Origin: CAYYUA01 sp964542585 | Lineage (GTDB): Bacteria > Bacteroidota > Bacteroidia > CAILMK01 > CAYYUA01 | Direction of reading: 5' to 3' | Length of the DNA: 64,000 nucleotides | Assembly: GCA_964542585.1 (NCBI GenBank) | Contig: CAZIUI010000013.1 | Location: 8,724-72,723, forward strand | Part shown: positions 1-8,146 of the stretch, piece by piece | Layout of the letters: every line of letters begins with the position of its first letter | Position numbering within the stretch: position 1 is the first letter of the stretch | The notes under the pieces: generated by a model | Told to the model about the DNA's origin: nothing | The model's input: the letters and a program-made list of their open reading frames with translations, nothing else | The model's database searches: none | Made by a program: the position numbers and the translations under genes

Positions 1-156
1 AATGGTATCTTCATTAACGGCAAGGGCTTCAACCACGGAAAAAGCCGAATCTACGGTATAGATCCGGCCATTATGGAAGATTTTATCAACAGTTTCAGGC
101 ATAGGGTTACAGGCACTCAGGAAGCCAACTATTAGCAAGCCGGCCAGCCATCTCAT
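1..156 (-). CDS. Amidohydrolase family lipoprotein, N-terminal fragment
   Basis: This is the first 52 codons of a leftward gene whose 3' end lies outside the window. The ATG is at 154-156. The product begins with a short hydrophobic signal ending LSAC, a lipoprotein-type cleavage site, followed at about residues 23-50 by KIFHNGRIYTVD and a stretch ending ALAVNEDTI. This is the usual N-terminal strand pattern of YtcJ-like metal-dependent amidohydrolases (amidohydrolase family 3). The metal-binding histidines would lie beyond the window edge, so the family call rests only on the N-terminal pattern. The SDR gene stops only 8 bp upstream and reads the same way, so the two could be co-transcribed. 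Confidence 0.6.
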   Translation of the reverse strand, partial: MRWLAGLLIVGFLSACNPMPETVDKIFHNGRIYTVDSAFSVVEALAVNEDTI

Positions 157-164
157 AGTCAACC

Positions 165-935
165 TTAGGAGGATTTATTCACCGTAGTGGAATTGGCCTG
201 GTCAGCTGGGATGACCAGCACATCTGCAATGTTCACGTGATCGGGGGCTGAGGCTTGCCAGAAAATGACGTCTGCAATATCTGCTCCCGTAAGCGGGCGA
301 AAGCCTTGGTACACTTGTTTAGCCCGGTCTTTATCCCCGTCATACCGCACTTCGGAAAACTCGGTTTCAGCTAATCCCGGCGCCACCTGGGAGACTTTCA
401 CATTGTGCGGAAGCAAGTCAATACGCATACCGCGGGTGAGGGCGTCTACAAAGTGTTTGGAAGCGGCATATACATTGCCATTAGGGTACACTTCTTTACC
501 GGCCAGGGATCCAACATTGATGATGTGGCCCTTGCCTTCTACTACCATCATGGGAGCTACTAACCGGGTAACATAAAGGAGGCCTTTGATATTTGTATCA
601 ATCATTTGCTCCCAATGGCTGAGGCTTCCTTCCTGAATGGGGCTAACCCCCTTCGCCAATCCAGCATTGTTTAGCAGGAGATCAATTTGCTGCCATTCCG
701 CAGGAAGGTTATTGATGGTCTGTTCAACCGCCTCGTAATCCTGTAAGTCCAGTGCTAATACATGAACGTCAACCGGGTAGTTGGTCGTCAGGTCATCTTT
801 TAATTCCTGAAGTCGTTCCTTTCGGCGGCCGGTAAGGATCAAGTGGAAGTTGTTATCGGCAAACTTGTAAGCTGTGGCCAGGCCAATGCCTGAGGTTGCG
901 CCGGTGATGAAAGCTATTTTCCCCAAATTATTCAT
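165..935 (-). CDS. SDR family NAD(P)-dependent oxidoreductase (YdfG-like)
   Basis: A 256-residue classical short-chain dehydrogenase/reductase, probably cytosolic. The nucleotide-binding motif TGATSGIG lies at residues 11-18, the NNAG motif at 89-92, and the catalytic set Ser143, Tyr156 and Lys160 (YAASK) is complete. The arginine pair after the second strand (GRR, 36-38) suggests a preference for NADP. The C-terminal part resembles YdfG-type enzymes that act on 3-hydroxy acids or serine, but the substrate cannot be read from the sequence. The ATG at 935 faces the divergent gene at 987, leaving only 51 bp for both promoters. Confidence 0.9.
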   Translation of the reverse strand: MNNLGKIAFITGATSGIGLATAYKFADNNFHLILTGRRKERLQELKDDLTTNYPVDVHVLALDLQDYEAVEQTINNLPAEWQQIDLLLNNAGLAKGVSPIQEGSLSHWEQMIDTNIKGLLYVTRLVAPMMVVEGKGHIINVGSLAGKEVYPNGNVYAASKHFVDALTRGMRIDLLPHNVKVSQVAPGLAETEFSEVRYDGDKDRAKQVYQGFRPLTGADIADVIFWQASAPDHVNIADVLVIPADQANSTTVNKSS

Positions 936-986
936 TTTTTTATTGTTGTAGTTGCGAAATTTACTGGACTAAGCCCCCTCCGCCAA

Positions 987-1823
987 ATGGTTCGCTTCAT
1001 TCGCAAAAAAATCCAGTATAACAGTCTATTACTGCTAGCAGCTTTTTTCCTGCAGGCTGATCAAAAACCAGGCAGCAGGCTTGAACGGGTCTGTACGCTG
1101 CCAAGAGCGCTGAATGAGTCCTCAGGACTGGTAGTGATGAGTGAGAATCGCTTTTGGAGCATCAATGACAGCGGCAATGAACCCGTGCTGTACGCTTTTG
1201 ACTCCTCAGGCCACCTGCTTAGGCAACGATCCATCACCAATGCAACAAATACCGATTGGGAAAGCCTAACGCACAAGGGTGATACGCTCTTCATCGGGGA
1301 TTTTGGGAATAACATGAATGCCCGCACCAACCTCGCAATATGGCAAGTTTTTCCAGAGCAGCGGAAGGCTGAGCATCTGCCCTTTCAGTACCCGGATCAA
1401 GCGCATTTCCCGCCCCCTCGATCAAACTGGAATTTTGATGCTGAGGGCAGTTTTTACTGGAAAGGCCATTTGTATTGGTTTTCCAAAACCCGTGTGCGAA
1501 AGCGCCCGCATACAAAGCTTTACCGAATGGCAACGGACCCAAAAGCAAAAGCGCAGCTATTGGATAGCTTTCCGATAAAGACCATGATCACGGGAGCTGA
1601 CATAAGCCCCGATGGTCGTCAGGTGATTCTCATGAGTTACGGAAAAGTTTACCGCCTTCAGCCTTTCAAACCCCACAGCCTTGATCAAGGGGAAATAACA
1701 GGGATTTCCATTCCGCATTCGCAAACGGAAGGGATAGCCTTCCTAAATAGTAATTGGTGTTATTTAACTGATGAGCAGGGGAACCTTTACCGGCTTCCTA
1801 TGCGGTTATTTGATGATTCCTAA
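987..1823 (+). CDS. Exported beta-propeller-like protein, function unknown
   Basis: A 278-residue protein with a basic N-terminus and one hydrophobic segment (about residues 14-24) that looks like a signal peptide or anchor. The mature part starts with LPRALNESSGL and contains the blocks WSINDSGN, DWESL and FIGDFGNN. Such blocks recur in secreted proteins of Bacteroidota that probably fold as beta-propellers related to esterase-like phytase or SdiA-regulated domains. I do not recognise a defined function. It converges on the acylphosphatase gene, and the two coding regions overlap by 4 bp at their 3' ends. The ATG at 987 is the only sensible start before the hydrophobic segment. Confidence 0.7.
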   Translation: MVRFIRKKIQYNSLLLLAAFFLQADQKPGSRLERVCTLPRALNESSGLVVMSENRFWSINDSGNEPVLYAFDSSGHLLRQRSITNATNTDWESLTHKGDTLFIGDFGNNMNARTNLAIWQVFPEQRKAEHLPFQYPDQAHFPPPRSNWNFDAEGSFYWKGHLYWFSKTRVRKRPHTKLYRMATDPKAKAQLLDSFPIKTMITGADISPDGRQVILMSYGKVYRLQPFKPHSLDQGEITGISIPHSQTEGIAFLNSNWCYLTDEQGNLYRLPMRLFDDS

Positions 1824-2089
1824 GCTGTTTTGAACCGCTCATAGCCTTGGTATGACCCCTCTTCCCAATTTCTGCTTTCCACTTTGGCCGCCATAGTTCC
1901 TTCTAAGCACCAATCGAGAAACTCCTGTAGATGCTCTTCCGGACCTTCTACCTCAATGTAAACGGTGCCACCTTTTTCATTACGGGCAAAACCTGTCAAA
2001 CCGAGTTCCTGGGCTTTATGCTGGGCACCAGCCCGGAACCAAACGCCTTGTACTCGTCCGCTTACACGAATATTGTAGTGTTTTGTCAT
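1820..2089 (-). CDS. acyP: Acylphosphatase
   Basis: An 89-residue acylphosphatase of normal family length, which hydrolyses acyl phosphates such as carbamoyl or 1,3-bisphosphoglyceryl phosphate in the cytosol. The signature GRVQGVWFR at residues 11-19 carries the phosphate-binding arginine (Arg19). The second catalytic residue, Asn37, is in the block GFARNEKGG. The gene starts 24 bp after the end of the EamA transporter gene and reads the same way, so it is probably the second gene of that unit. Its last 4 bp overlap the convergent neighbour. Confidence 0.95.
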   Translation of the reverse strand: MTKHYNIRVSGRVQGVWFRAGAQHKAQELGLTGFARNEKGGTVYIEVEGPEEHLQEFLDWCLEGTMAAKVESRNWEEGSYQGYERFKTA

Positions 2090-2113
2090 AAATGAACAGC
2101 TTGCTTTTTGACA

Positions 2114-2992
2114 CTAATTAACAAAGCGATCTCCGATTGTGATTAAAAAAACCCCCATTAACATAATAACAACAGCTGGTAAGCGGGTTTCTAGGCTTGG
2201 TTCTTTGAAAAATAAAGCACCCCATAAAACGCTCAGGGCTGCGCTAGTGCGTTTTATAGCGATTACATAAGCCACTAGCGTCAGCTCCATGGCAAACATC
2301 TGCGTCAGCAGCACCAAACCCGAGCTAATACCAAGCAGGACTAAGGGCCCATAGTTACCCTGGACTGCTTGCACCGGATTCCGGCTCTGTCGCAGGGCAA
2401 AAGGGGTAAGTCCCAAAGTCAGGAAAGCCAATACGCCTATGGAATAAACCAAGGGAGAGGACGCCTGCATACCTATTTTATCAAAATTGGCACTGATACT
2501 CCACAGAAAGGCCACCAATAACATGAGCCGCGGGCCACGTCTGGCCACCAATGCCTTCAAGGGTTGTAACCATCCTTTGTTAAACTCGCCAATATTAAGG
2601 CTGTAAGCGCCCATTACGATCAGCACCATCCCCATAAGACCGGGCCATGACGGAAATTCTCCCACAACAATAGGCGAGGTTATCAGCAAAAAAAGCGGGG
2701 TAAAGGTGATCATCGGCATGACCAGGGAAAGGTCATCCATTTGGATAGCCCGCATGTAGAGGGGCGTTACCAAGAGGTTAATGCCCCCGCTTATCAGGAT
2801 GGCCCACCAGAAATTGGCCGATAATGTGGGTAAAGGGACAAATAACAACGCGGGTAACAAGGCCAGGAATGCAAAAAACCGCCAGGACCATCCTGTAACA
2901 TAAATATCCGTGTTGCCGAGGCTGTGCTTCCCAAACACCACTTTGAGGGAATCAAAAAAAGCCGTTAGGCCGGCAAAAAAGACCCAGGTCAT
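2114..2992 (-). CDS. EamA/DMT-family membrane transporter
   Basis: A 292-residue, strongly hydrophobic protein with about ten predicted transmembrane segments arranged as two repeated halves, typical of the drug/metabolite transporter superfamily (EamA domain). The second half contains the block VAYVIAIKRTSAALSVLWG near residue 240, a usual DMT region. The substrate is unknown; family members export amino acids or metabolites. It precedes the acylphosphatase gene on the same strand and starts at the ATG ending at 2992. Confidence 0.88.
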   Translation of the reverse strand: MTWVFFAGLTAFFDSLKVVFGKHSLGNTDIYVTGWSWRFFAFLALLPALLFVPLPTLSANFWWAILISGGINLLVTPLYMRAIQMDDLSLVMPMITFTPLFLLITSPIVVGEFPSWPGLMGMVLIVMGAYSLNIGEFNKGWLQPLKALVARRGPRLMLLVAFLWSISANFDKIGMQASSPLVYSIGVLAFLTLGLTPFALRQSRNPVQAVQGNYGPLVLLGISSGLVLLTQMFAMELTLVAYVIAIKRTSAALSVLWGALFFKEPSLETRLPAVVIMLMGVFLITIGDRFVN

Positions 2993-3033
2993 GAAAAGCA
3001 GAAATAATGGCCTAGTTAGGCAGGCATTAGGGT

Positions 3034-3411
3034 TTAATCAGATGACGGCTTGGTAGTAATGGCGTACTGGGTGAGGACTTCCAGCGGGACAAAATCCAGC
3101 GTTCGTTCCTCGGTAGCTTCCAGGACAACATTGGGCGCACAACCTGCATCATAGGCTTCTTTCCAGCGGGAGGCACAAAGGCACCAGCGATCACCGGCTT
3201 TCAGGCCTTGGAAACCAAAAGCCGGACGAGGGCTGCTTAGATCATTGCCTTGTTTAGCAGTGAATTCCAGGAAATCGTGGGTCACTTCCGCGCATACGGT
3301 ATGGGTGCCCATATCGTCAGGACCCGTGTTACAACAGCCGTCCCGGTAAAAGCCTGTGATGGGATCTGTGCCACAGGTTATTAAGGCTTCGCCAAATACA
3401 TTCGTACCCAT
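3034..3411 (-). CDS. DUF2237 family protein
   Basis: A 125-residue cytosolic protein with the conserved features of DUF2237: an N-terminal NVFGEALITC block, a GFYRDGCC motif near residues 20-27, a central THTVCAEVT block, and the DRWCLCASRW motif near residues 73-82. Several conserved cysteines (for example in GCC, TVCA and CLCA) hint at metal or redox chemistry, but no function has been established that I know of. The length fits the family. The gene is 41 bp upstream of the EamA transporter gene in the same direction. Confidence 0.9.
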   Translation of the reverse strand: MGTNVFGEALITCGTDPITGFYRDGCCNTGPDDMGTHTVCAEVTHDFLEFTAKQGNDLSSPRPAFGFQGLKAGDRWCLCASRWKEAYDAGCAPNVVLEATEERTLDFVPLEVLTQYAITTKPSSD

Positions 3412-3638
3412 AGGTAAGTTATTTATTGGTTAACAGTTTGTGGTAAAAGGATATTTTAAAATCATTATGCAAGGAACTTCCTATTTCAAATTTAAAAGAT
3501 GCTTGCCGGTCCGCCTTCAATAATTGTTCCCATAACCAATATGCCAGGGATTGTAAGGGTCTATTGGCTTTATCCTGGCTTCGATGCAACCGTTTAGCCT
3601 TTTTAGCCCACTACATAGTGAAACCAAAAATCCTAGCT

Positions 3639-4406
3639 ATGTTACAGAAGCGTTCAGAATCGCTAAAAAGGTTAGGGATTTTATTACTTGCGGGAAGCTT
3701 GAGCTTAGGCTTCCAGAGCTGTGATAAGTTTCCTTATGGCAACCCCGGTAATAATAATCCTAAGGACTCGGATGACTCCCTAAAAACCATGAACCACCAA
3801 TGTAAGGGGACCAAGATCAGCTTTAACACTCTCAAAAAGGGTAGGCAAAGCCGGATTGCAAAGGCTGATAACAAAGTAATCAAAACGGCACAGGCTTACA
3901 GCCAGTTGTGGAATAAGCTTGGCATTAACGCAAAGCAACGAAGTGTTGATTTTGACCAGCATTTTGTTGTTGCAGTTTTCCAAGGTAAAAAAACCACTGG
4001 CGGGTTTAAGATCAATGTCAGCGGGCTGTGCCTTTCCGGGCAGAAACTGACGGCTAAGGTGACCAAAACCCAACCGAAAGAAGGCTCTGCCGTTCCGTCA
4101 GCCATTACCCATCCTTATCATCTGGTAAAAGTTAGCCGCAGTGCGGTCAATGGTAACTTGAACCAATTGCAAGTTAGCTTCAAATCGCAGGTAGTAAAGA
4201 AGTATATTAAAACCGGATCTCAAAGTGGTTCCGGTGGTGTCAGTTTTTCAACCCTAAACAAGGGGGGCATGGCCTCGAACGTCCAAAATCAACAAAACAA
4301 GGTTATCCGGAGTCAATCAAAATTGAAACGTGTATGGAACGGTATTCATAGCCGTAAGATGGATACACCGACTGTACCAAAAGTTGATTTTCAGCAAAAG
4401 ACCTAG
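3639..4406 (+). CDS. PrcB-domain lipoprotein, reading frame broken after the first domain
   Basis: Read from the ATG at 3639, the product is about 255 residues. It begins with a lipoprotein-like signal (hydrophobic GILLLAGSLSLGF, then QSC) and a low-complexity Asn/Asp linker. A PrcB-type C-terminal domain follows: VVAVFQGKKTTGGF, then a conserved THPYHLVKV block. A second copy begins near 4240 (FSTLNKGG...) but the frame stops at a TAG at 4404-4406, inside the strand that matches VVAVF in copy one. The rest of copy two continues in another frame to 4630. An upstream TTG at 3564 would bury the signal peptide, so I prefer 3639. Family members are named after an inhibitor of the treponemal dentilisin complex; no protease partner is visible here. 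Confidence 0.75.
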   Translation: MLQKRSESLKRLGILLLAGSLSLGFQSCDKFPYGNPGNNNPKDSDDSLKTMNHQCKGTKISFNTLKKGRQSRIAKADNKVIKTAQAYSQLWNKLGINAKQRSVDFDQHFVVAVFQGKKTTGGFKINVSGLCLSGQKLTAKVTKTQPKEGSAVPSAITHPYHLVKVSRSAVNGNLNQLQVSFKSQVVKKYIKTGSQSGSGGVSFSTLNKGGMASNVQNQQNKVIRSQSKLKRVWNGIHSRKMDTPTVPKVDFQQKT

Positions 4407-4630
4407 TCGGTGTCTTTTACGGAAAGAAACCGTCCGGTGGCTACGAAGTGGCCATTCAAAAAGCTCAAAAGCAGGGTAACCAATTAACCATCAAAGCTAA
4501 CATGATTAGACCACAAAAGGGTTGCCCGGTCACAGCCAATATGACCGGCCCTTATCACCTTGTAACCATTCCTACACAGGCCCAAAAGATAAAATTTGAC
4601 CTTAACAAGATAGCCCAGAAATGCCGGTAA
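4400..4630 (+). pseudogene. Displaced 3' half of the second PrcB domain (frameshifted)
   Basis: From position 4400 a frame different from the upstream gene encodes DLVGVFYGKKPSGGYEV and ends with GPYHLVTIP and a C-terminal tail, stopping at 4628-4630. This is the exact counterpart of FVVAVFQGKKTTGGF and THPYHLVKV in the first domain. Adding one A to the AAAA run at 4396-4399 would join both frames into one protein of about 330 residues with two PrcB domains. It is either a real frameshift mutation, a phase-variable site or a homopolymer sequencing error; the short A run alone does not decide. Confidence 0.75.
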
Positions 4631-4683
4631 ATATGGGTTATGGATCAGCTTACTAAGCGCTTCTCAGCTGAGCTGGGGAGTGC

Positions 4684-5352
4684 TTATCCTTTATCAAAAG
4701 CTTGCTTCATAAAATCGTTGAAGGGCTTAAGGGCCATGTAAAAGGCCATCACCATATCCATGAGGTCATCCCGCAAAACCAGTTCTGGCGATAGGGAGCG
4801 CCAGGTGTAGAATTGCTTATTGGCAATGAGCGATTCCTCCTCGTAGATGCTTTTCAAATCTTTTGGCAGGCGCTTATTTTGGGTTCCTTCTACGCTACCC
4901 CAATAAGAATGAAAACCGTCTTCCTGAATGATATTCTGAAATTCCGGCAGTTGATCAGCTATAAGCTCCCTGACTTGCTGGAGGCGTTGAGTAGACAGCC
5001 AATAGCATCCACCTCCGAGGATCACTTGATGGGCACCAAAGTGAAGGTAAAAACCGGGCTTTTCATCTTTCCGGCCTCCCTGTGCAATATTGGCCGCTGA
5101 ATGCGTTTTATAGGGGGATTTGTCCTTGGCAAATCGAATATCCCGGTTGACCCTGAAAACTGCATCGCGGGCCTCAATGTAGAGATCAGGTTCAAAAAAG
5201 CGCATTTGCTGGATCAGGTCACTCACAAACGCCCTGAACGGTTTTTTGACAATCTGGTCATAACGCTTACGGTTGGCATCAAACCATTGCTTGTGGTTGT
5301 TTTGTGCTAATTGCCGGTAAAAGTTCAGGAAGTCCTGATCAAAGTAAGCCAT
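4684..5352 (-). CDS. DUF2461 domain-containing protein
   Basis: A 222-residue protein matching the DUF2461/TIGR02453 family through almost its whole length. Recognisable blocks are NNHKQWFDANRKRY near residue 19, VFRVNRDIRFAKDKSPYKTH near 66, and GFYLHFG near 100. The role of the family is unknown and the product lacks a signal peptide. It converges on the PrcB gene and follows the glycosyltransferase gene by 23 bp in the same direction. Confidence 0.92.
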   Translation of the reverse strand: MAYFDQDFLNFYRQLAQNNHKQWFDANRKRYDQIVKKPFRAFVSDLIQQMRFFEPDLYIEARDAVFRVNRDIRFAKDKSPYKTHSAANIAQGGRKDEKPGFYLHFGAHQVILGGGCYWLSTQRLQQVRELIADQLPEFQNIIQEDGFHSYWGSVEGTQNKRLPKDLKSIYEEESLIANKQFYTWRSLSPELVLRDDLMDMVMAFYMALKPFNDFMKQAFDKG

Positions 5353-5375
5353 TCTTCAAACTTTTATGATCCCAT

Positions 5376-6302
5376 TCACCTTATGTGGGGTCTGCTGAAA
5401 AAACCTTGGATAAACCATTTCCGGTATTTCAGCAGCATTTGCGCTTTGGCAGGTTTTCCTTTTAACAAATAGCCGAAGGCTATGATCAGGGTTCCAAGTG
5501 TCCGGTAAGTTTGAACAAGCACGATCTGGAGCTTTCCCGATTTGTTTGCCTCCTGCACTCTTAAACGCTCACTCTTTCCAATGCCTTCAGAAACTTTTCG
5601 CAGGAAGGGATCCCCCGTTCGCTCTGTGGGAATAGTGTGATAAACCAAAACTTGCGGAACGTAGTAAACCGGAAGGCCAGCTTCTTTTACTCGAATAAAA
5701 AGGTCCTTCTCCTCACTACCCATCAAACTGTTTTTAATTCGGCCCAACCGTGGATCAAAAAGTCCAATGGTTTCAAATACGGTTTTTCTGAAGGCCATGT
5801 TGCAACCTATGGGATAGCGGGGAAAGGGCTTTTCCTCATCGCCTAGATCCAAACAGGACAGCAAGCCAATCAGGTACCAGCTTAGCCAAGCTGGCTCTTG
5901 GTTATGGGGATGAAAGTAAGGCAGGATCTTGCCCCCGGCTGCCATTATTTGCGGGTGCGAATCAAAAAAACTTAATAAATTTGATAGGTAGGCAGGATCA
6001 GCGATGGCATCATCATCAATGAATGCAATAAGATCGGATTGAGCCTCTTCCACAACCCTATTCCGTGCATGAGAAAGGCCTTGCTTTTCCTCTAGAAAAT
6101 AGCTGAAATGGACATTGGGATAGTTTTCCCGGAATTGCTTGGCCAACTCAGGAGTCTTATCCGTGCTGTTGTTATCTACCAGGATCACCTCATAGGCATC
6201 ATATCCAAGGTTCTGCCAGGCCAGACTTTCCAGTGCGGCATACAGGAAACGGTCCCGGTTGTAGGTGCAGATGCCAATGGAGATCCGCAAGCTACTGGGC
6301 AT
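5376..6302 (-). CDS. Family 2 glycosyltransferase
   Basis: A 308-residue GT-A fold glycosyltransferase. The N-terminal GICTYNRDRFL and LVDNNSTDKT blocks bind the nucleotide sugar, and the acidic metal-binding DDD is at residues 96-98. A later acidic motif (GSEEKDLFIRV) matches the usual ED block. The C-terminus has a basic, moderately hydrophobic tail that may lie at the membrane. The acceptor is unknown; the enzyme could work on cell-surface glycans. The start overlaps the end of the universal stress gene by 11 bp, which implies translational coupling. Confidence 0.9.
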   Translation of the reverse strand: MPSSLRISIGICTYNRDRFLYAALESLAWQNLGYDAYEVILVDNNSTDKTPELAKQFRENYPNVHFSYFLEEKQGLSHARNRVVEEAQSDLIAFIDDDAIADPAYLSNLLSFFDSHPQIMAAGGKILPYFHPHNQEPAWLSWYLIGLLSCLDLGDEEKPFPRYPIGCNMAFRKTVFETIGLFDPRLGRIKNSLMGSEEKDLFIRVKEAGLPVYYVPQVLVYHTIPTERTGDPFLRKVSEGIGKSERLRVQEANKSGKLQIVLVQTYRTLGTLIIAFGYLLKGKPAKAQMLLKYRKWFIQGFFSRPHIR

Positions 6303-7221
6303 AGAACAAGGATTGAAGCAGCGAGCGGTTTTCTCCCTTCTTTTTAAGGATCAGCACGGGGATTACCTTATCGATTTTCAGCAGTTTTTCGGTCGTGCTA
6401 CCCACGAACATGGCGGCCACGTTAGAATGGCCCTTGGCTCCCATTATAATCAGGTCACAATAGTGCTTACGTGCCTCCTCATGGATGTGATTGGAAGGGC
6501 TGTTTTTCTCGTCCAGCGTGAAGAGAGGTTGGATTTTAGCATCACTTATTGCCAGCTTACGCTTTTCAATGTAACGTTCATAAGCTTCTCGGGCATTGGC
6601 TTCGATCGTAGATCGCATTTGCTCATAGGTCTTCATCATGTTGTAGGAGGGAACCGCCTGGTAAATGTGTTGGAAATAAAACTGCTTGATTTCATTCTTC
6701 TGGTTTAGTTCCTCAGCAAAGTCTAAAGCCAAATCCGAATAAGATGAAAAATCAACAGGGATCAGCACATTGTCAATTATGGCTTCTTTCCTGGAATCTG
6801 GAACGTACAATATTGAGCATCCGGCTTGGCGGGATAATTTACTGGGAATAATCCCAGAGCTACTACTGTCCTGCTTTTCACCAACGATGATCAGATCTAT
6901 ATCATTTTTCTCTGTGTAGCGCAGGATCTCCTCAAAGGGTTGACCTGTAAGAATAGACACGGAGTGGTGTGGTTGCTCACCACTAAAATATTCATTGGCC
7001 TGGCGCTGCAATTCGTCTTTGAGCTGTTCTTCTAACGGCTTTTGAATGTGTTTCTCATACGAGTGCTCAATGGCTTCGCGACCCTGGTCGGATTTTAGCA
7101 CATGCACAAAGTGAATAGCTTCTGGCTCAACAATTTGGGCCAAATATTGGGCGTAGCGGAAGAGGTTCTGGTCGGACTCTGTAAAATCAACAGCTACCAA
7201 TAATTGCTTTACAGCCTCCAT
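6292..7221 (-). CDS. Tandem universal stress protein (UspA)
   Basis: A 309-residue protein with two UspA domains, about residues 1-145 and 150-290. Each begins with a LLVAVDFTESD- or VLIPVDFSSYSD-type strand. The second domain ends with the nucleotide-binding pattern IIMGAKGHSNVAAMFVGST (G-2x-G-9x-GST-like), which suggests ATP binding; the first domain has a weaker version around VGEKQDSSSSG. It is a cytosolic stress protein of unknown partner. A promoter -7 candidate TAATTTTG lies just upstream. Confidence 0.9.
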   Translation of the reverse strand: MEAVKQLLVAVDFTESDQNLFRYAQYLAQIVEPEAIHFVHVLKSDQGREAIEHSYEKHIQKPLEEQLKDELQRQANEYFSGEQPHHSVSILTGQPFEEILRYTEKNDIDLIIVGEKQDSSSSGIIPSKLSRQAGCSILYVPDSRKEAIIDNVLIPVDFSSYSDLALDFAEELNQKNEIKQFYFQHIYQAVPSYNMMKTYEQMRSTIEANAREAYERYIEKRKLAISDAKIQPLFTLDEKNSPSNHIHEEARKHYCDLIIMGAKGHSNVAAMFVGSTTEKLLKIDKVIPVLILKKKGENRSLLQSLFYAQ

Positions 7222-7259
7222 AAGAACGGCTTTATTCCCTTAGGAATGATTTGCATGGT

Positions 7260-7267
7260 CAAAATTA
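7260..7267 (-). promoter_or_regulatory. Candidate Bacteroidota -7 box for the UspA gene
   Basis: On the minus strand this reads TAATTTTG, an exact match to the TAnnTTTG consensus of primary sigma promoters in Bacteroidota. It would place the start of transcription about 30 nt before the UspA ATG. No good TTTG -33 element is seen at the usual 19-21 nt spacing, so this is tentative. Confidence 0.35.
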
Positions 7268-7320
7268 CCAAACTATCCCTATTCTCGCTATTCCGTAAAT
7301 AAAAAGGCTTTCACTAAACA

Positions 7321-8058
7321 TTAAGTCCGGGAGACGTAAACTCCCGTTAAGATCATGAAAAGTAGCCAAAGCATAAGACTGCCACCAATGGCGATGGGGG
7401 TTTGTAGCCAGGGGCTTCCCCATAATCGCCAATAAAAAACCCCCATACCCAAAGCTACCAATGCATAGAATAGCAAAGCTGGTCGCAGGGTGCTTTTGGT
7501 AACTTCTATTTCACCTCGAAGTTTCACCCTTGTAAAGGGATGGCCCCAGGCTATTCCTTGCGGGGTACAGCTATCCTGGATCAAATGGAGGACCGCACCG
7601 GCGAGGTAGCCCCACAAGAAGGGCATCAGAAAAGCAATTGATAAAACCTCCGCAACCCGAACCAATAACCACAGGTACAACCCCTTACTTGCTGTGAAAC
7701 TTATAATTCCTAAAACTGAATGGGCAAAACCGCGGTGGCCCCCATTTATCCGTACGAATGGCAGCAATGTTCTGAAAAAAATAAGCGTTGGTTTAAAAAT
7801 AAGGTATTTGGTTAGGTAACCAAACAACGGCAGCAGCCAACCCACTGAAATCCGGAACAGGTAATCCAGGGATGGATGCAGAGGCGTCCGTTGATTGTTA
7901 AAGATCGCAGCTTCCTTGGCATCGACATCAGGTATAAGCGAGCCCAAAGCTACACCGCCCAGGACCAGAAAAGTAGGGGTGGTTGCCTCCCCGATTTGCG
8001 GAGATACCCATACGCTGGCAGTGGCCAGGGACAGCGTGAAATGTTGGCGGCCTTGCAT
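7321..8058 (-). CDS. YdjM/DUF457-type membrane-bound metal-dependent hydrolase
   Basis: A 245-residue integral membrane protein of the YdjM (LexA-binding inner-membrane, DUF457) family. The conserved polar motifs are present: GSLIPDVDAKE near residue 39, NGGHRGFAHS near 104, and HLIQDSCTPQGI near 158, each flanked by hydrophobic helices. These His/Asp motifs resemble metal-binding sites, but no substrate is known. It follows the alpha/beta hydrolase gene by 88 bp in the same direction, but no functional link is apparent. Confidence 0.88.
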   Translation of the reverse strand: MQGRQHFTLSLATASVWVSPQIGEATTPTFLVLGGVALGSLIPDVDAKEAAIFNNQRTPLHPSLDYLFRISVGWLLPLFGYLTKYLIFKPTLIFFRTLLPFVRINGGHRGFAHSVLGIISFTASKGLYLWLLVRVAEVLSIAFLMPFLWGYLAGAVLHLIQDSCTPQGIAWGHPFTRVKLRGEIEVTKSTLRPALLFYALVALGMGVFYWRLWGSPWLQTPIAIGGSLMLWLLFMILTGVYVSRT

Positions 8059-8146
8059 GCTTCCGGTTCTGCCTTAATAGCACACGAAAGTGCGCAATCC
8101 CTCAAAGAAAACGGTCAAGATCAACGTGTTGGCTTATGCAACTTGC

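Noticed and set aside
227..242. TTCACGTGA near the window start as another parS or E-box-like site
   Set aside because: The flanks do not match parS beyond the CACGTG centre and it lies within the SDR gene.
3564..3638. Longer start of the PrcB gene at the TTG
   Set aside because: It would place 25 residues ahead of a clear lipoprotein signal peptide.
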